Below, piece by piece: positions 44,549 through 55,577 of a stretch of DNA of 64,000 nucleotides. The notes beneath the pieces are model-generated. The model was given only the letters and a program-made list of their open reading frames with translations, did no database searches and was not told where the DNA came from. The translations under genes were made by a program, and so were the position numbers. The DNA is from Arabidopsis thaliana (taxonomy: Eukaryota > Streptophyta > Magnoliopsida > Brassicales > Brassicaceae): assembly GCF_000001735.4 (NCBI RefSeq), contig NC_003074.8, positions 5,146,101 to 5,210,100 on the forward strand, in the 5' to 3' direction. Numbering within the stretch: the stretch's first letter is position 1; each line of letters begins with the position of its first letter.

Positions 44549-45882
44549 ATGGATATGAAGGGAACATACTTAGTAACGGTTATTCTCTTGGTTAGTACGT
44601 TAAGTGTGGGGATGTGTTCTAACGGTTGGATAAGAGCTCATGCAACGTATTATGGTGTCAATGATAGCCCTGCTTCACTTGGTAAAAAGGCCATTAAACT
44701 ATTGTTTAATATACGTTTTTGTTACTTCAAAGTTTGTATGGTAAATTTGTTTTTTAGATACAATTTTATAGGAGGAGCTTGTGGGTATGACAATCCGTAC
44801 CACGCCGGATTCGGAGCACACACGGCGGCGCTAAGCGGTGAGCTATTCAGAAGCGGTGAGTCATGCGGTGGGTGCTACCAGGTGAGGTGCGACTTTCCGG
44901 CGGATCCTAAGTGGTGTCTCCGAGGAGCCGCCGTGACGGTGACGGCTACAAACTTTTGCCCAACGAATAACAATAATGGTTGGTGCAATCTCCCTCGCCA
45001 TCACTTTGACATGTCCTCCCCCGCTTTCTTCCGCATTGCCCGTCGCGGCAATGAAGGCATCGTCCCCGTCTTCTATCGCCGGTAACTTATTCGATGCTAT
45101 AGGAGTCAATTGCTTTTTTATGCATATAGTGTTCATCCTTTTTGATAAGTTAATAAACTGAAACTATACATTAAAGTATATTTTGGAGTTTTTTTTTTTT
45201 CTTTTTAAAATGTAAGGTAGAGAACATTATACAACCCTATCATTATTTTAAGTTATTAACATTATTGTTTAATTTATTTCATCTACATATCATTATTTTG
45301 CTATAATGATCATTAGCAAGCTAGGTCATTATATATTATAGCAAAATTTATAAGGAAAGAATGGATGAAGTTTAGATCAACATCACATTATAACATGTAC
45401 ATATACGTACGCTCACAAACAGAAAAAAAAAAAACAAAAACAAGGCCAATCCTTCAAAAGAATCTGGAAAAAGGTTTAAATGGACTTTAGTTAAATAAAA
45501 ATATAGCATGTAATTACTGTGATATTTATGCAAAATATCTAATAGTTTTGTAATGTGTATATATAGGGTGGGATGCAAAAGAAGAGGAGGCGTGAGGTTC
45601 ACGATGAGAGGGCAAGGTAACTTCAATATGGTAATGATCTCAAACGTTGGTGGTGGCGGCTCGGTGAGATCAGTAGCGGTGAGAGGCTCAAAGGGAAAGA
45701 CTTGGCTTCAGATGACCCGTAATTGGGGTGCCAACTGGCAGAGCTCCGGTGATCTCCGGGGACAGAGACTCTCCTTCAAAGTTACTCTGACGGACAGCAA
45801 AACGCAGACATTTTTGAACGTTGTCCCTTCTTCTTGGTGGTTTGGCCAAACCTTCTCTTCTCGAGGAAGACAATTCGTTTAA
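44549..45882 (+). CDS. EXPA12: Alpha-expansin A12
   Basis: Three exons (44549-44681, 44772-45081, 45567-45882) give 252 aa. A signal peptide (TYLVTVILLVSTLSVGMCS) leads to the expansin domain: ATYYGVNDSPASLGGACGYD, the Cys-rich SCGGCYQVRCD, TATNFCPTNNN, and HFDMSSPAFFRIA with the HFD motif. The cellulose-binding module follows (VGCKRRGGVRFTMRG to VPSSWWFGQTF). Expansins loosen cell walls non-enzymatically at acid pH in the apoplast. Two acceptors are possible for intron 1; only AATTTTATAG|GAGGAG keeps the conserved GGACGY. Intron 2 is long (485 bp). The loop residues vary more than in typical alpha-expansins, and EXPA12 is a known divergent member. Confidence 0.95.
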
Positions 45883-47218
45883 CTACAAAACTAAGTCGTG
45901 CTCTGGTCAAAACGCAATTCTTTGCTTATTTCTGAACTTGCCCTTGTTTTAATTGGGCAGTGTTCCTTTGTTTCTCTTTTATTGCTAAATAATTTCATGC
46001 TTAATTTTATTTAACGGAACGGTTTCTCATTTATGTATGAAGCATTACTCGACAAGTTAAAGAGTTTTGCAGAATTTATATTAATGGAAATAACATTTTT
46101 TACAAGTTCATTTGTCAACAAAATTATCAGAGCTAATAGACACCATGAAAAAAGACTATTATCAGATAAAAGCTTCATAAAACACAGATTAGTATATAAA
46201 TGTAATGTTACATGCTAGCTTTAATTGAAAAAGAACGACATTGTCAGGTACGTAACTTGAAATAACTCTTTATCTTCTTTTTTTTGTCAATGAAATAATT
46301 CTTTCTATAAAATAATAATAATAATAATAATAATAATAATTCTTTCTTACATAAAGATAAAATAAATATATAAAAACTATAATAAATAAAACAGAGCAAT
46401 AAATATATAAAAACAATTTTTAAAAAACAAGGTGCTGGCCCATGCTTTTTAAAAAACAATCTGTTGATTTTTCAAATACAAACTAAATATACTTAGAAAG
46501 TTAATTAAATATCACTAAAACCTACTTTTGGGAAGGTTATTAAAAATTTCCCTCCAACTTGGGAAGAATGTTTGTGAGAGATTAACAAAAAATAGATGAA
46601 GGTTTCACACCACATTCAGTTCCTTATCAACAGATTGATGTGAGCTTTTAATGAATAAAAAGCTGTTTTCTTTTTGTCATCAATTTCTTCTATACATAAC
46701 TCTGGTCCATTTTTTATTCATGTTTTAATAATATAACAAAGAAAAAGTGGAATCATTGTATTTTTAATGAAGTGGATGGCGTTACAGTTGCAGTCTTGCA
46801 GATCTCAAAGAGAATAAGAACAAAAAAAAGCTTGATTTTAAAATCTATTCAAAAAACAGAACAAAGATTTTTAAATTAGGTTTAATACTAGGATTAAAGG
46901 AACCATTTAAAAATGGTCATAAGAAATCTCAAAGCCCATAAGAACCAGACATGGATTCTTTTCATGTGCCATGGATGATATAAGATTGAACAGAAACCAT
47001 TTAATTTTATCTTTTACCAAAAAGAAAATAACTTTTAAACAGAAAAAGACATAAATACCCTTCAAGTGCTTTCACACTCTCTTCTCGAACAATGAACACA
47101 GAGAAAGAGAGAGAGAGAAGACACTTAGTAAAGAAGGTCTGTGTGCTGTTCTCTCCGAAATTCCTTTTTTTGGTCTCGAGGGTTTTTCAGACTGTGAAGA
47201 GACATAGCTGTGGCAAAG
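45883..47218. other. Gene-poor spacer, expansin 3' end to CTL1 leader
   Basis: About 1.3 kb, AT-rich, with an AAT trinucleotide run at 46310-46340. CTL1 leader likely starts near 47060 with a GA-rich stretch (47100-47119). No other gene. Confidence 0.6.
46310..46340. repeat. (AAT)n microsatellite
   Basis: About ten uninterrupted AAT units. Confidence 0.95.
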
Positions 47219-50200
47219 ATGAGAGGACCTTTAGGAGCAGTGATTGGAAGATATACTTCAAGTGATGGGAGTGCTCCAAATGATGGGATCATCAAGCACA
47301 ATAGAAAGTGCAGAGATATTACGTTTCTCATCATCTTCATTGCCTTTTGGGTTTCAATGATTGTCAATTCCAGCTTTGGTTTCAACCAAGGCAACCCATT
47401 AAGGTAATGGTTTTTGCTCCAAATCTCTTTGGACAAACAAAGCGTCCTAGAACCTTAAATGTTTTGCTAATCTTGCTTGATTTTACCTTTTATTATACCA
47501 AAGTTTGTACCTTTATATCTGTATTATAAGGTTCCTACTTTTCTTCTGCTTGGTGTTCTTTAGTTAAGAGATTTGGTGTGAACTCAATTTATAGAACATA
47601 GTTGTGCTAATTTGTTCAGTGAATTGTGCTGTGTTAATCAAATATCGTTTTTGAGTGGTGATGTCTTATATGAACTGTTATTGCAGACTCACATATGGAT
47701 TGGACTATGAAGGGAATGTGTGTGGTAGCAAGCATCGTCACCGTGACCTTACTCAACTTGAGCTTAGATATTGGTTAAACCCTAACCAAGTTTATGAAAG
47801 TGGTTTGAAAGATGGGGAACTTAAATTGGCTAATGCTAGAACTATTTGTCTCTTGGATTGCCCTGCACCTTCTGATGATACTCTCAACTGGGTATGTGAC
47901 TATCCTGACGGCGAGATTCGTCTCAAGATGAATGATTGGATCGATAGGAACTATGATTATTTTGAGTTTCTTACTCCAGAAATGAGGAATTCCTCTCTTC
48001 AGCTTCAGGGTCCTTGTTACCCTGTAATATTCCCTAGTGTGAATGGTAAGAGGCACACAAAGCTTATTCTTATTTTCTATTCTATTGCTTTTTTGTAACA
48101 AGGTTTGTTCTTTTGATTCTTTAGTTTATTGGAGCTGCCAATATATTGCTCGTGCTTCAAATTCATCCTTACGCCACTGGCAGCAGATGGGTGGTGTTAA
48201 TATTCAAGAGGACATGATCATAGACAAATCAATTAGAAGGTCAATGAACTCTCGTGCCTCAGTTCTAAAGGTTAGAAGGATCCTCTTCTCTATTGACATG
48301 TAAACATTTCTTTGTAAAGTGATGATTTTTGAAGAATGCTCTAAGCTTTTTTGTTGGTTGTCAATCGTAGCGTTATGTGGCTGATATTGGGAAGTCATGG
48401 CCAGTATTGATCGTTTGTGGAGGCCTTGTTCCACTGTTTCTATCCATTATTTGGCTGCTTCTTATTCGACATTTTGTTGCCGCCATGCCCTGGATAACTG
48501 TTGTCCTTTTCAACATGCTCTTAATATCAGTCACAGTGTTCTATTACCTGAAAGGTTGGTTAGGAAATCATATTTCTATTGTATGTCTCTATGTTTCAAG
48601 TCATATGGACTCAATATACTTATTACACTTTTATATCTTTTGTAGCTGGATGGATTGGGAATGATGCTGTAACACCTATTATTGGTGAGCATGACCCATA
48701 CTTTCATGTGTATGGTCGAGTAAGTTTACATTCTCAGCCTTAAGCTGCTTTCACATTCACTAAATTATGAGACCATTAGTCCCATTTTCTTCCAAGCTTA
48801 TTTACATTTGCTGCTTATTCCTCAGGAACTGACTCATGTTCGTGGAGTTGCCATTCTGATGACTTTTATCTCTGTTGTTGCTATTCTCACTTCAATTGCC
48901 ATTATCCGCCGAATTCTCATGGCAACATCAGTCCTCAAGGCGAGTATTACTTTCTTAGTCACTTGGTGACCAGTTTGGTTTATGCTAGAAAGGTCATTTT
49001 GCTGTATACTTGTGAAATCCAGGTAGCTGCTAAAGTAATTGGAGAAGTTCAAGCGCTTATTATATTCCCGGCTATACCGTTCGCGATGCTAGCAATATTC
49101 TATATGTTCTGGATATCAGCGGCTCTCCATCTCTTCAGTTCTGGTCAAGTTGTTCAGAACAACTGCAACAACACTAACTGCTGTGCGTATGATCTCGTGT
49201 TAAAGAAAGTTAATTGTGACCGTTGTTGCGGTTATAGCATACATTACACCCCTCACATCACCATTGCTATATTCTTCCACCTGTTTGGTTGCTATTGGGC
49301 TACACAGTTCTTCATTGCATCTTCTGCGACAGTGATTGCTGGCTCTGTTGCCTCCTATTATTGGGCTCAAGGGGAAGCATCGGTAAGCTAAACAATTCTG
49401 AGCAAATATATGAAACTGTAGATTATTATTATGTGTTGATTCTGGTTTTATGGTTGAACAATTCAGCCAGAGATACCGTTTCTTCCTGTTTTCGCATCAA
49501 TGAAGCGGCTTGCACGCTACAACCTAGGATCCGTGGCTCTTGGTTCACTCATTGTCTCTTTTGTTGAGTCTGTTCGGTTCATTCTCGAAGCAATTCGTCG
49601 TAAAACAAAAGTAAGCGGGACCATACCTGATCACTGGTTTTGGAGAATGGCTCATTACACTTCACGTGGTTGTCTCAAAAGTGTGGAGTGGACCATCAAA
49701 TCGGTTAACCGTAATGCCTACATAATGGTAACAGAAAATCTCCTTCTTTTAGATCCCATTCTTTGAACCATTTCTTGATAGATTGTCTGTCTCTCGGTCT
49801 CTTTTCAGATTGCTATAACAGGGAAAAGCTTCTGCAAATCGTCTGCAATCGCGACAGAGCTGATCATAAGCAACATTCTGAGGATAGGGAAAGTTAATGT
49901 GATAGGAGATGTTATATTGTTTCTAGGAAAGCTTTGTGTGAGTCTCTTCAGTGCTCTCTTTGGCTTCTTGATGTTGGATTCGCACCGATATCGTGCTTCT
50001 CACAACAAAGTCTCATCCCCGCTATTACCTGTTTTGGTAAAATCCTTTTCCTTGCTCTCTAGACTCAATTGTAAATACAAAGACAGATGTTTTTTTTTTT
50101 AGCTTAAATAGGTTTGCTTGCTTGTGACTCTCTCTATGCACAGGCATGTTGGGCATTGGGGTATATTGTGGCAACACTTTTCTTTGCGGTGGTTGAGATG

Positions 50201-50335
50201 TCGATAGACACCATCATTCTCTCCTTCTGTCAAGACTCAGAGGAGAATCAAGGGAATGCTCAGCACGCACCACCTCTTCTGCTTGAAACTTTAGATAGCA
50301 ATCAGGAGGAAGAGGTTCAGAGTCTTACTCACTGA
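47219..50335 (+). CDS. CTL1: Choline transporter-like protein 1
   Basis: Ten exons: 47219-47403, 47687-48045, 48125-48270, 48371-48554, 48646-48719, 48826-48939, 49023-49382, 49467-49727, 49809-50036 and 50144-50335, totalling 700 aa. It is a polytopic membrane protein with a first helix (ITFLIIFIAFWVSMIVNSSF), a large Cys-containing luminal domain (DYEGNVCGSKHRHRDL; LLDCPAPSDDTLNWVCDYP), then about nine helices. The family signature region (RMAHYTSRGCLKSVEWTIKSVNRNAYIM... split here by exons 8-9) is present. The Arabidopsis protein (also CHER1) acts at the trans-Golgi and in phloem sieve-plate development and choline/lipid homeostasis. Intron 6 uses a GC donor (CTCAAG|GCGAGT at 48939/48940); the nearby GT would break the frame. 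Confidence 0.95.
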
Positions 50336-50588
50336 TAGATCCATACTGTATAAGTTTTGTTTCTTCTTTGGTTGGCCGGTTTATATGGTTTTTTAAAATA
50401 GAATCTTTTATCTCTACAACATTCTAAGCATATTGTAATGTCAGATGGCTTGATAATTCTTCGATTCCGAAACCAAAAATCATATTTCCGCAAAATGCAT
50501 CTTTGTTTGGTTACATAACAAATCATAATGCTTTAAACGTTGCAACCAATTTCTAATAGAATGAAGCAAAAGAATAAACCAATGGTTC

Positions 50589-53431
50589 TTATTTCTTGGC
50601 AAAACTCAATTTCTTGGGGTCAATCTCATCAACCCGAATCATTATCACGAGGCCGCCATCTTCTTCAGTCCAAGGAATGGATTCTCCCTCCAGCAGCTTT
50701 ACGATATGCTAAGAAAACAATATAAATAGAAGCAATTTCAAGCTCTGTTCAGAGATGAAGACTTCAAGTTCTTTGAAGAGATGAAAACAGATGAGTAAAG
50801 ATGGGACCTTTCGTTTGCTCTTGAAATCTTCCTTCTTCTCACCCAATTGGACTCTGAGGTACTTGAAAGCTAAATCACAAATAGAATACAAACTCATCAA
50901 ACAGATTAGATTTGTTTCTGATAGAACAAAAAAGGTTTAAAAAGAGGGATTTAAAACTTTACATGAAATGCCAGAGAAGTAAATAAGTTGGCGCTTGAGA
51001 AGACGAAGAGCTTCTTTTGCTTCGTGTTCATTCATATTTACTGTCACTACCTCGTCTTCCTCGTAAGTTGAATCATCTTCTTGACTATAAGAATGGTTTA
51101 AAAAAAAATTCAACTCTTCCTGCCAATGGAGCATACAGAAGAAAATGACAATAGAGGACTGATAATAAATGGATTGAGAAATTCACTGACTTGACGTCAA
51201 TCATCTTTGCTACAGATTTGTCATCTGCTTCTCGAGCTTTTTGTCCAAAAAAGTGTCCCTATATTTCATGGAAGATATCATATAGTTGTTACATAGAAGA
51301 CAAGAAAGACACTGATCACTTTCAACCAAAAATTTCTTTCCAAATTGTACCTTCTCCACGAGTCTGTGTGCTCGCTCGGTTTCTCCTTTGGAGAATGCTT
51401 CTGCAGCCTGTCAAAAAGGAAGAGGTTTTAGTTATGCAACCATCACATCATGACAATCATATAGCCATTACAAACATATAAAGGTATATCGGGCAATTAT
51501 CTCAAAGACTTACAGCTCCATAATATTCTTTCATCTGATTCAAATGCTCGCGTACTGCTTTACGATGTGCCTTAAATTCATTTTCATCGTCATCTATCAC
51601 AGGAGAAAAATGATAGTTGAGCAAACGCTTGAGGAACAAAAGAATAAACTCAAATAAACGTGTATGTAAGACTACGGCATGGTTACCTTCTTTAGATGTA
51701 TTGGACGATTGTTTCACAGCAACTACTCTCTCTTGAAAAGGGTCTTCCAGAGGTTTAAAAACAGGACGACCAGCAACTCCAGGTCTCCTTTCTCCAAAAT
51801 GTCGAGTTACTTTTGGTTTGTCCACATATCTTTCCGCACCTGAGAACAAAGCTTCTAAAACTTCCTTTTCAAGACCATTCTTAGCATTACGCCCTTCCTG
51901 TGAACCTGTAAAGGTTCTTGCTCCAACACTGCATCATCACAAAAAGCAATTTGAAGAGGAAAAAAAATCAAAAGGATTGCAAAGGGAAAGTTTCGGTACA
52001 AAGATTGACTAGGAAAAACGTGCCTCTGAGAAATTTTTTGTAGTTCCATTTGGTTGCAGGATGTAGATTGTCTTTGAGGATCAACTTTTGACATCTATAT
52101 AGAAAGGGAAACAAAGCAACAGAGTCAGATTTAGAAGAAGACGCTATTCTATAACAAAGACCAAACTGAAAGTCATAATAAAAGCTCACAACTTCATTGG
52201 AAATTCCAACATCAGCATATTTCTTGGTATCAGAAAAGTCAAGCAGTTTCTCCGTACTCTGCAATATAATGAAGAATATAGTGTAGATGCCAAAAGAAGA
52301 AGTTGTAACAAAAGCAGGATCAAATGAAATACTCACAAGAGCCATATGCCAAGAGTTATAGAGATACCACTAACAATCAAGTGATCAAAATTAGAGGCGA
52401 CAGTCGGTATGAAAAGTCAACTTTATCTCAAATTTTAGTCAGCAGTAGTACCAAGACAGAGAAAAGGATTGTCAAAGTGGCTCAAGGGTATAATTGTAAT
52501 TATTGTTAAAGTAGCTCAAATAAAGAGTGATGCAACTATAAAGGTCACAGGTCATAATTAAGCGGTGGTCATCTTGATGAGCTTCAACGTATGGGGCTAT
52601 ATAATATAACTCAGCCAGGAAAAAGTAAAACATTTAAAATATTTTAGAAAAAGAAAGAAAATGAAGGCATATGGGAAAGCAAAACGCTGTTAAAGAAACA
52701 AAATACATTATTTTTCAGAGCTAAAGGCATCGGGTTACCTTCTTCACATCATATCCGCATACGCCTGATAGTTTAGTGGAAAAGCAGATTAAGTTTAGCA
52801 GCTAAGGTCGCCAATACCACCATTAAAGAAGAAAAATATGTAAAGCAGAATCAAGGAAAGCTAGAGAATGCTTACCAAGAACCTGGTGAATGACTTCTTG
52901 GCTAGCTTGAAAACCTTCTCCAAGCATCTTAACAATAAATTCCTCAACATCAGTTGGAGCCCTGCTTATCTTTCCCTCGTTACTTTTTCGCATTTCTTCA
53001 CTCCATATCTCAGTTTCTGGAATATCCCTTGAGTTTATCTTCAATGGTTTAGTTGCTTCTTTGGGAGCATTTGATATAGGCCTGGTTCTAGCATACTCCT
53101 TACCAATAACACTTGAAACAGTACCATTTGATATAGAATTTCTCTTCGGCCTCCATACTTTCGCTTTGCTATCCTCTTGTCGTGGAACTTCCTTAGGAAC
53201 ATAGACCTGAGTTGGTTTTGAGGTTGCTGTCTTCATTTCAACTTGGTCACATTGAGGCGTCTTTTCAGCCATTGCAGAGAGAATCTCACCAGCTACATCG
53301 ACATTCTGGCTAGCTTGGCAGTAAGCAGCGGCAATGTCATCAAGAGAAAAACGAGAACCAAAAGTATCGAGAAGCACTTGTAAGCTTCTTGAATCAGGAT
53401 CACTATTCGAAGAGCTTGCAATCTTTGACAT
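50589..53431 (-). CDS. SDE5: SDE5, RNA-silencing factor with DUF1771 and Smr-like C terminus
   Basis: Twelve coding exons: 53431-52876, 52764-52739, 52369-52337, 52258-52190, 52094-52024, 51928-51687, 51593-51514, 51407-51351, 51258-51191, 51084-50963, 50869-50808, 50708-50589. They give 501 aa. The N terminus is UBA/CUE-like ([20 protein letters not shown]). A second such helix pair ([20 protein letters not shown]) precedes the DUF1771 helices ([38 protein letters not shown]). The C terminus is Smr-like ([30 protein letters not shown]). SDE5 acts with SGS3 and RDR6 in sense-transgene silencing and trans-acting siRNA production. The exon 5 donor is GC (CAGAG|GCACGT at 52024/52023). Exons of 26 and 33 bp are unusually small. 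A leader intron of 53440-54061 is likely. Confidence 0.88.
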
Positions 53432-53439
53432 TCCTCCCA

Positions 53440-54061
53440 CTAATTCACAGTGCAAAACAAATGGCTTGGTTAACAACAGTAGCTATGCAAAATGTAGAAT
53501 GCTGAATGATTAAAATGTTCCCTACATTACAACCAAAATGTTATGCATTTGAAGCTGCAAAAAAAGCTAGTTTCAATCATCTTCCTAATAACCATCACTG
53601 ACTACGAAACTAAAGCAGAACATGGCTTGTAATCATGATACTACTCTCGGTCAAAATTTCAATGCTCTACCCAAAATTGCATATAACAAACACCTGGCAG
53701 GCATTATATCTCCGATCTAAGTAGATAAATGGAACTGCTCAATTATCTCTACACAAGCCAATCAATGATCGTTTCTGAGAGTTCTAAAGTAATACAAGTG
53801 AAGCAAATCAATGGCAAAGTGAAAAGTCCAAGAACACCTTTTTACTCGGTATCGATAATCACAACGCAATTAGGGAAACGCATTATCAAAACGAAGAATG
53901 TGAAACCTTGAGAATCAGACTAAAGAAGAAAGAATCTTTCTAAAAGAGCCAACTCGAACTCGTTTGGAAACCGCATTACACCACAAAGAAATCCATTTCC
54001 AACAATCAGCAATGCAAGACGCAAAAGAGTAGAGACGGAGATAGTGTAAGAGTACACTTAC
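53440..54061 (-). other. Probable SDE5 leader intron
   Basis: On the minus strand, TTTTTTG|GTAAGTGT at 54062/54061 is a strong donor, and GAATTAG|TGGGAGG at 53440/53439 an acceptor 8 bp before the ATG. The first UTR exon would run from about 54290 to 54062. The interval has no coding signal on either strand. Confidence 0.6.
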
Positions 54062-54299
54062 CAAAAAAGCCCGAAGCAAAAGACGCCGGAATCGAGAATC
54101 GGAATATTAGGTATTTCGATTGCAAAAGATCGAATCTTGTAAAATCGAAACGGAGAAGAAGAGGACAAAGTAGAGAATTGGTTAAGCAGGGAAATACATT
54201 CGGTGCATGAGACGAGAGGAGAAGGAAGTAAAGTTTCTATAGGCTTTGCTGCGAAAAGCAAGCGCCTTTGCTTCCTCCAAATTTTATAGGGAAGACAGT

Positions 54300-54913
54300 G
54301 ACAAATTCTTGTTATTTATAAAAAAACCAAATTTGAAAATCGAAGAGCCAAATTGCAAAATAAATTTAACATTTTTTTATCGGATGTTACAAAAATAAAT
54401 TAGATATCCACATAACATGTGCGAATGTTATTGATAATTTTGTATTAATCAACAAAAAATACATGTCGGGAAAGAAAAAAAAGTGTTTCATTTATTGTTA
54501 TGAACCCTTTATAAGTTATGTATTACCAAAATAGCACTCATTGTTTTAAAATTACAAATTAGTCCGTTCTTTTATTCCCGTACTCGTTCCTTCTTCTTCT
54601 TCTTCCTCTCATCGTCATTTTCTCGATTCTCACTCTTCCGGTCACCGACTAATTCTGGTTAGCTCACATTCCTTATGCTCATTCATCCACAGTTCCCTAA
54701 TTAACGCTACGAATTTTGTTTCTCCTCTTATTTCTTCTTTCCTCTTGTAGAATAAGGTTTATCAAAAGAATAAGAATAAGGTTTATCTCTTAAATCTCCG
54801 ATAATTAGCAGAGTTTTTTCAGGATTGAGTTTGATTTGCTGTTTTGGAATCATAAATTTTGCGTTTTAGTGGATAAAAAGCTAGCTTTGAAAGAGTTATT
54901 GCAGAGAAAAAAA
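54300..54913. other. Divergent promoter between SDE5 and the 59-aa gene
   Basis: AT-rich spacer followed by a CT-rich leader (TCTTCTTCTTCTTCCTCTC near 54593). No other gene. Confidence 0.5.
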
Positions 54914-55207
54914 ATGGGATCGAGAGGGATTATCAACGATAAGTGGTCAATGAGGATTCTATGGGGTTGTGCTATCGGAAGTGCTATTGGTATGATTGAT
55001 CCATCTTTCCCACATTTTCATCTTAGAGACTATGGTTTTTGTTACTCAAATTCATGAGCTTTTTGTTTGTATGGGACACTTTCTTTAACCCATAATTGTT
55101 TAGGTTTATACATGGTTGCTGTAGAGAGACAAACTCAGAACAGGGCTCGTGCTATGGCTGAGAGTTTGAGAGCTGCTGAATCACAAGGTGATGGTGATAA
55201 TGTCTAA
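54914..55207 (+). CDS. 59-aa single-pass membrane protein, unknown function
   Basis: Two exons (54914-54989, 55104-55207) joined in phase (ATT G|GT to GGT) give 59 aa. One hydrophobic segment (ILWGCAIGSAIGLYMVAVER) contains small-residue GxxxG-like spacing, followed by a charged helix (NRARAMAESLRAAESQG). The layout is like small accessory subunits of mitochondrial membrane complexes, but no family is recognised. An upstream non-ATG frame does not change the start. Corresponds in position to At3g15395. Confidence 0.7.
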
Positions 55208-55512
55208 TATCTACCAAGTAGTGCTCAGTTGAATACTCTCAGTTGAGTTTTTTTTTTTGGTGTTTGTTTTTGTTATAATGACTTCTTCTGCCAAGATGGT
55301 GTTGATGTAGTTTCTTTTTTGCAAATAATCGTAATAAGGTTTCGAAACTTGGAGAGTTGAAGTTGCTGAACATACGATTTGTGTTATCGCAAAAAAAGTT
55401 ATTTCTTATGCCTGTCATGCTATGTTTGTGAATTCGATTTTTAATGCGTATTTTCAGCAAGGCGTCTTGCGTTTAGGGGATGTGTTTTCTATTAAGTAAA
55501 AGTCTTCCTTCC

Positions 55513-55519
55513 TATAAAA
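55513..55519 (+). promoter_or_regulatory. TATA box of ATA20
   Basis: TATAAAA 65 bp before the ATG, leaving a leader of about 35 bases. Confidence 0.65.
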
Positions 55520-55577
55520 GCATGAGGGATCATTTTATCAGGAATGTACAGCAGGATCAACTTATTACATAGAAATA

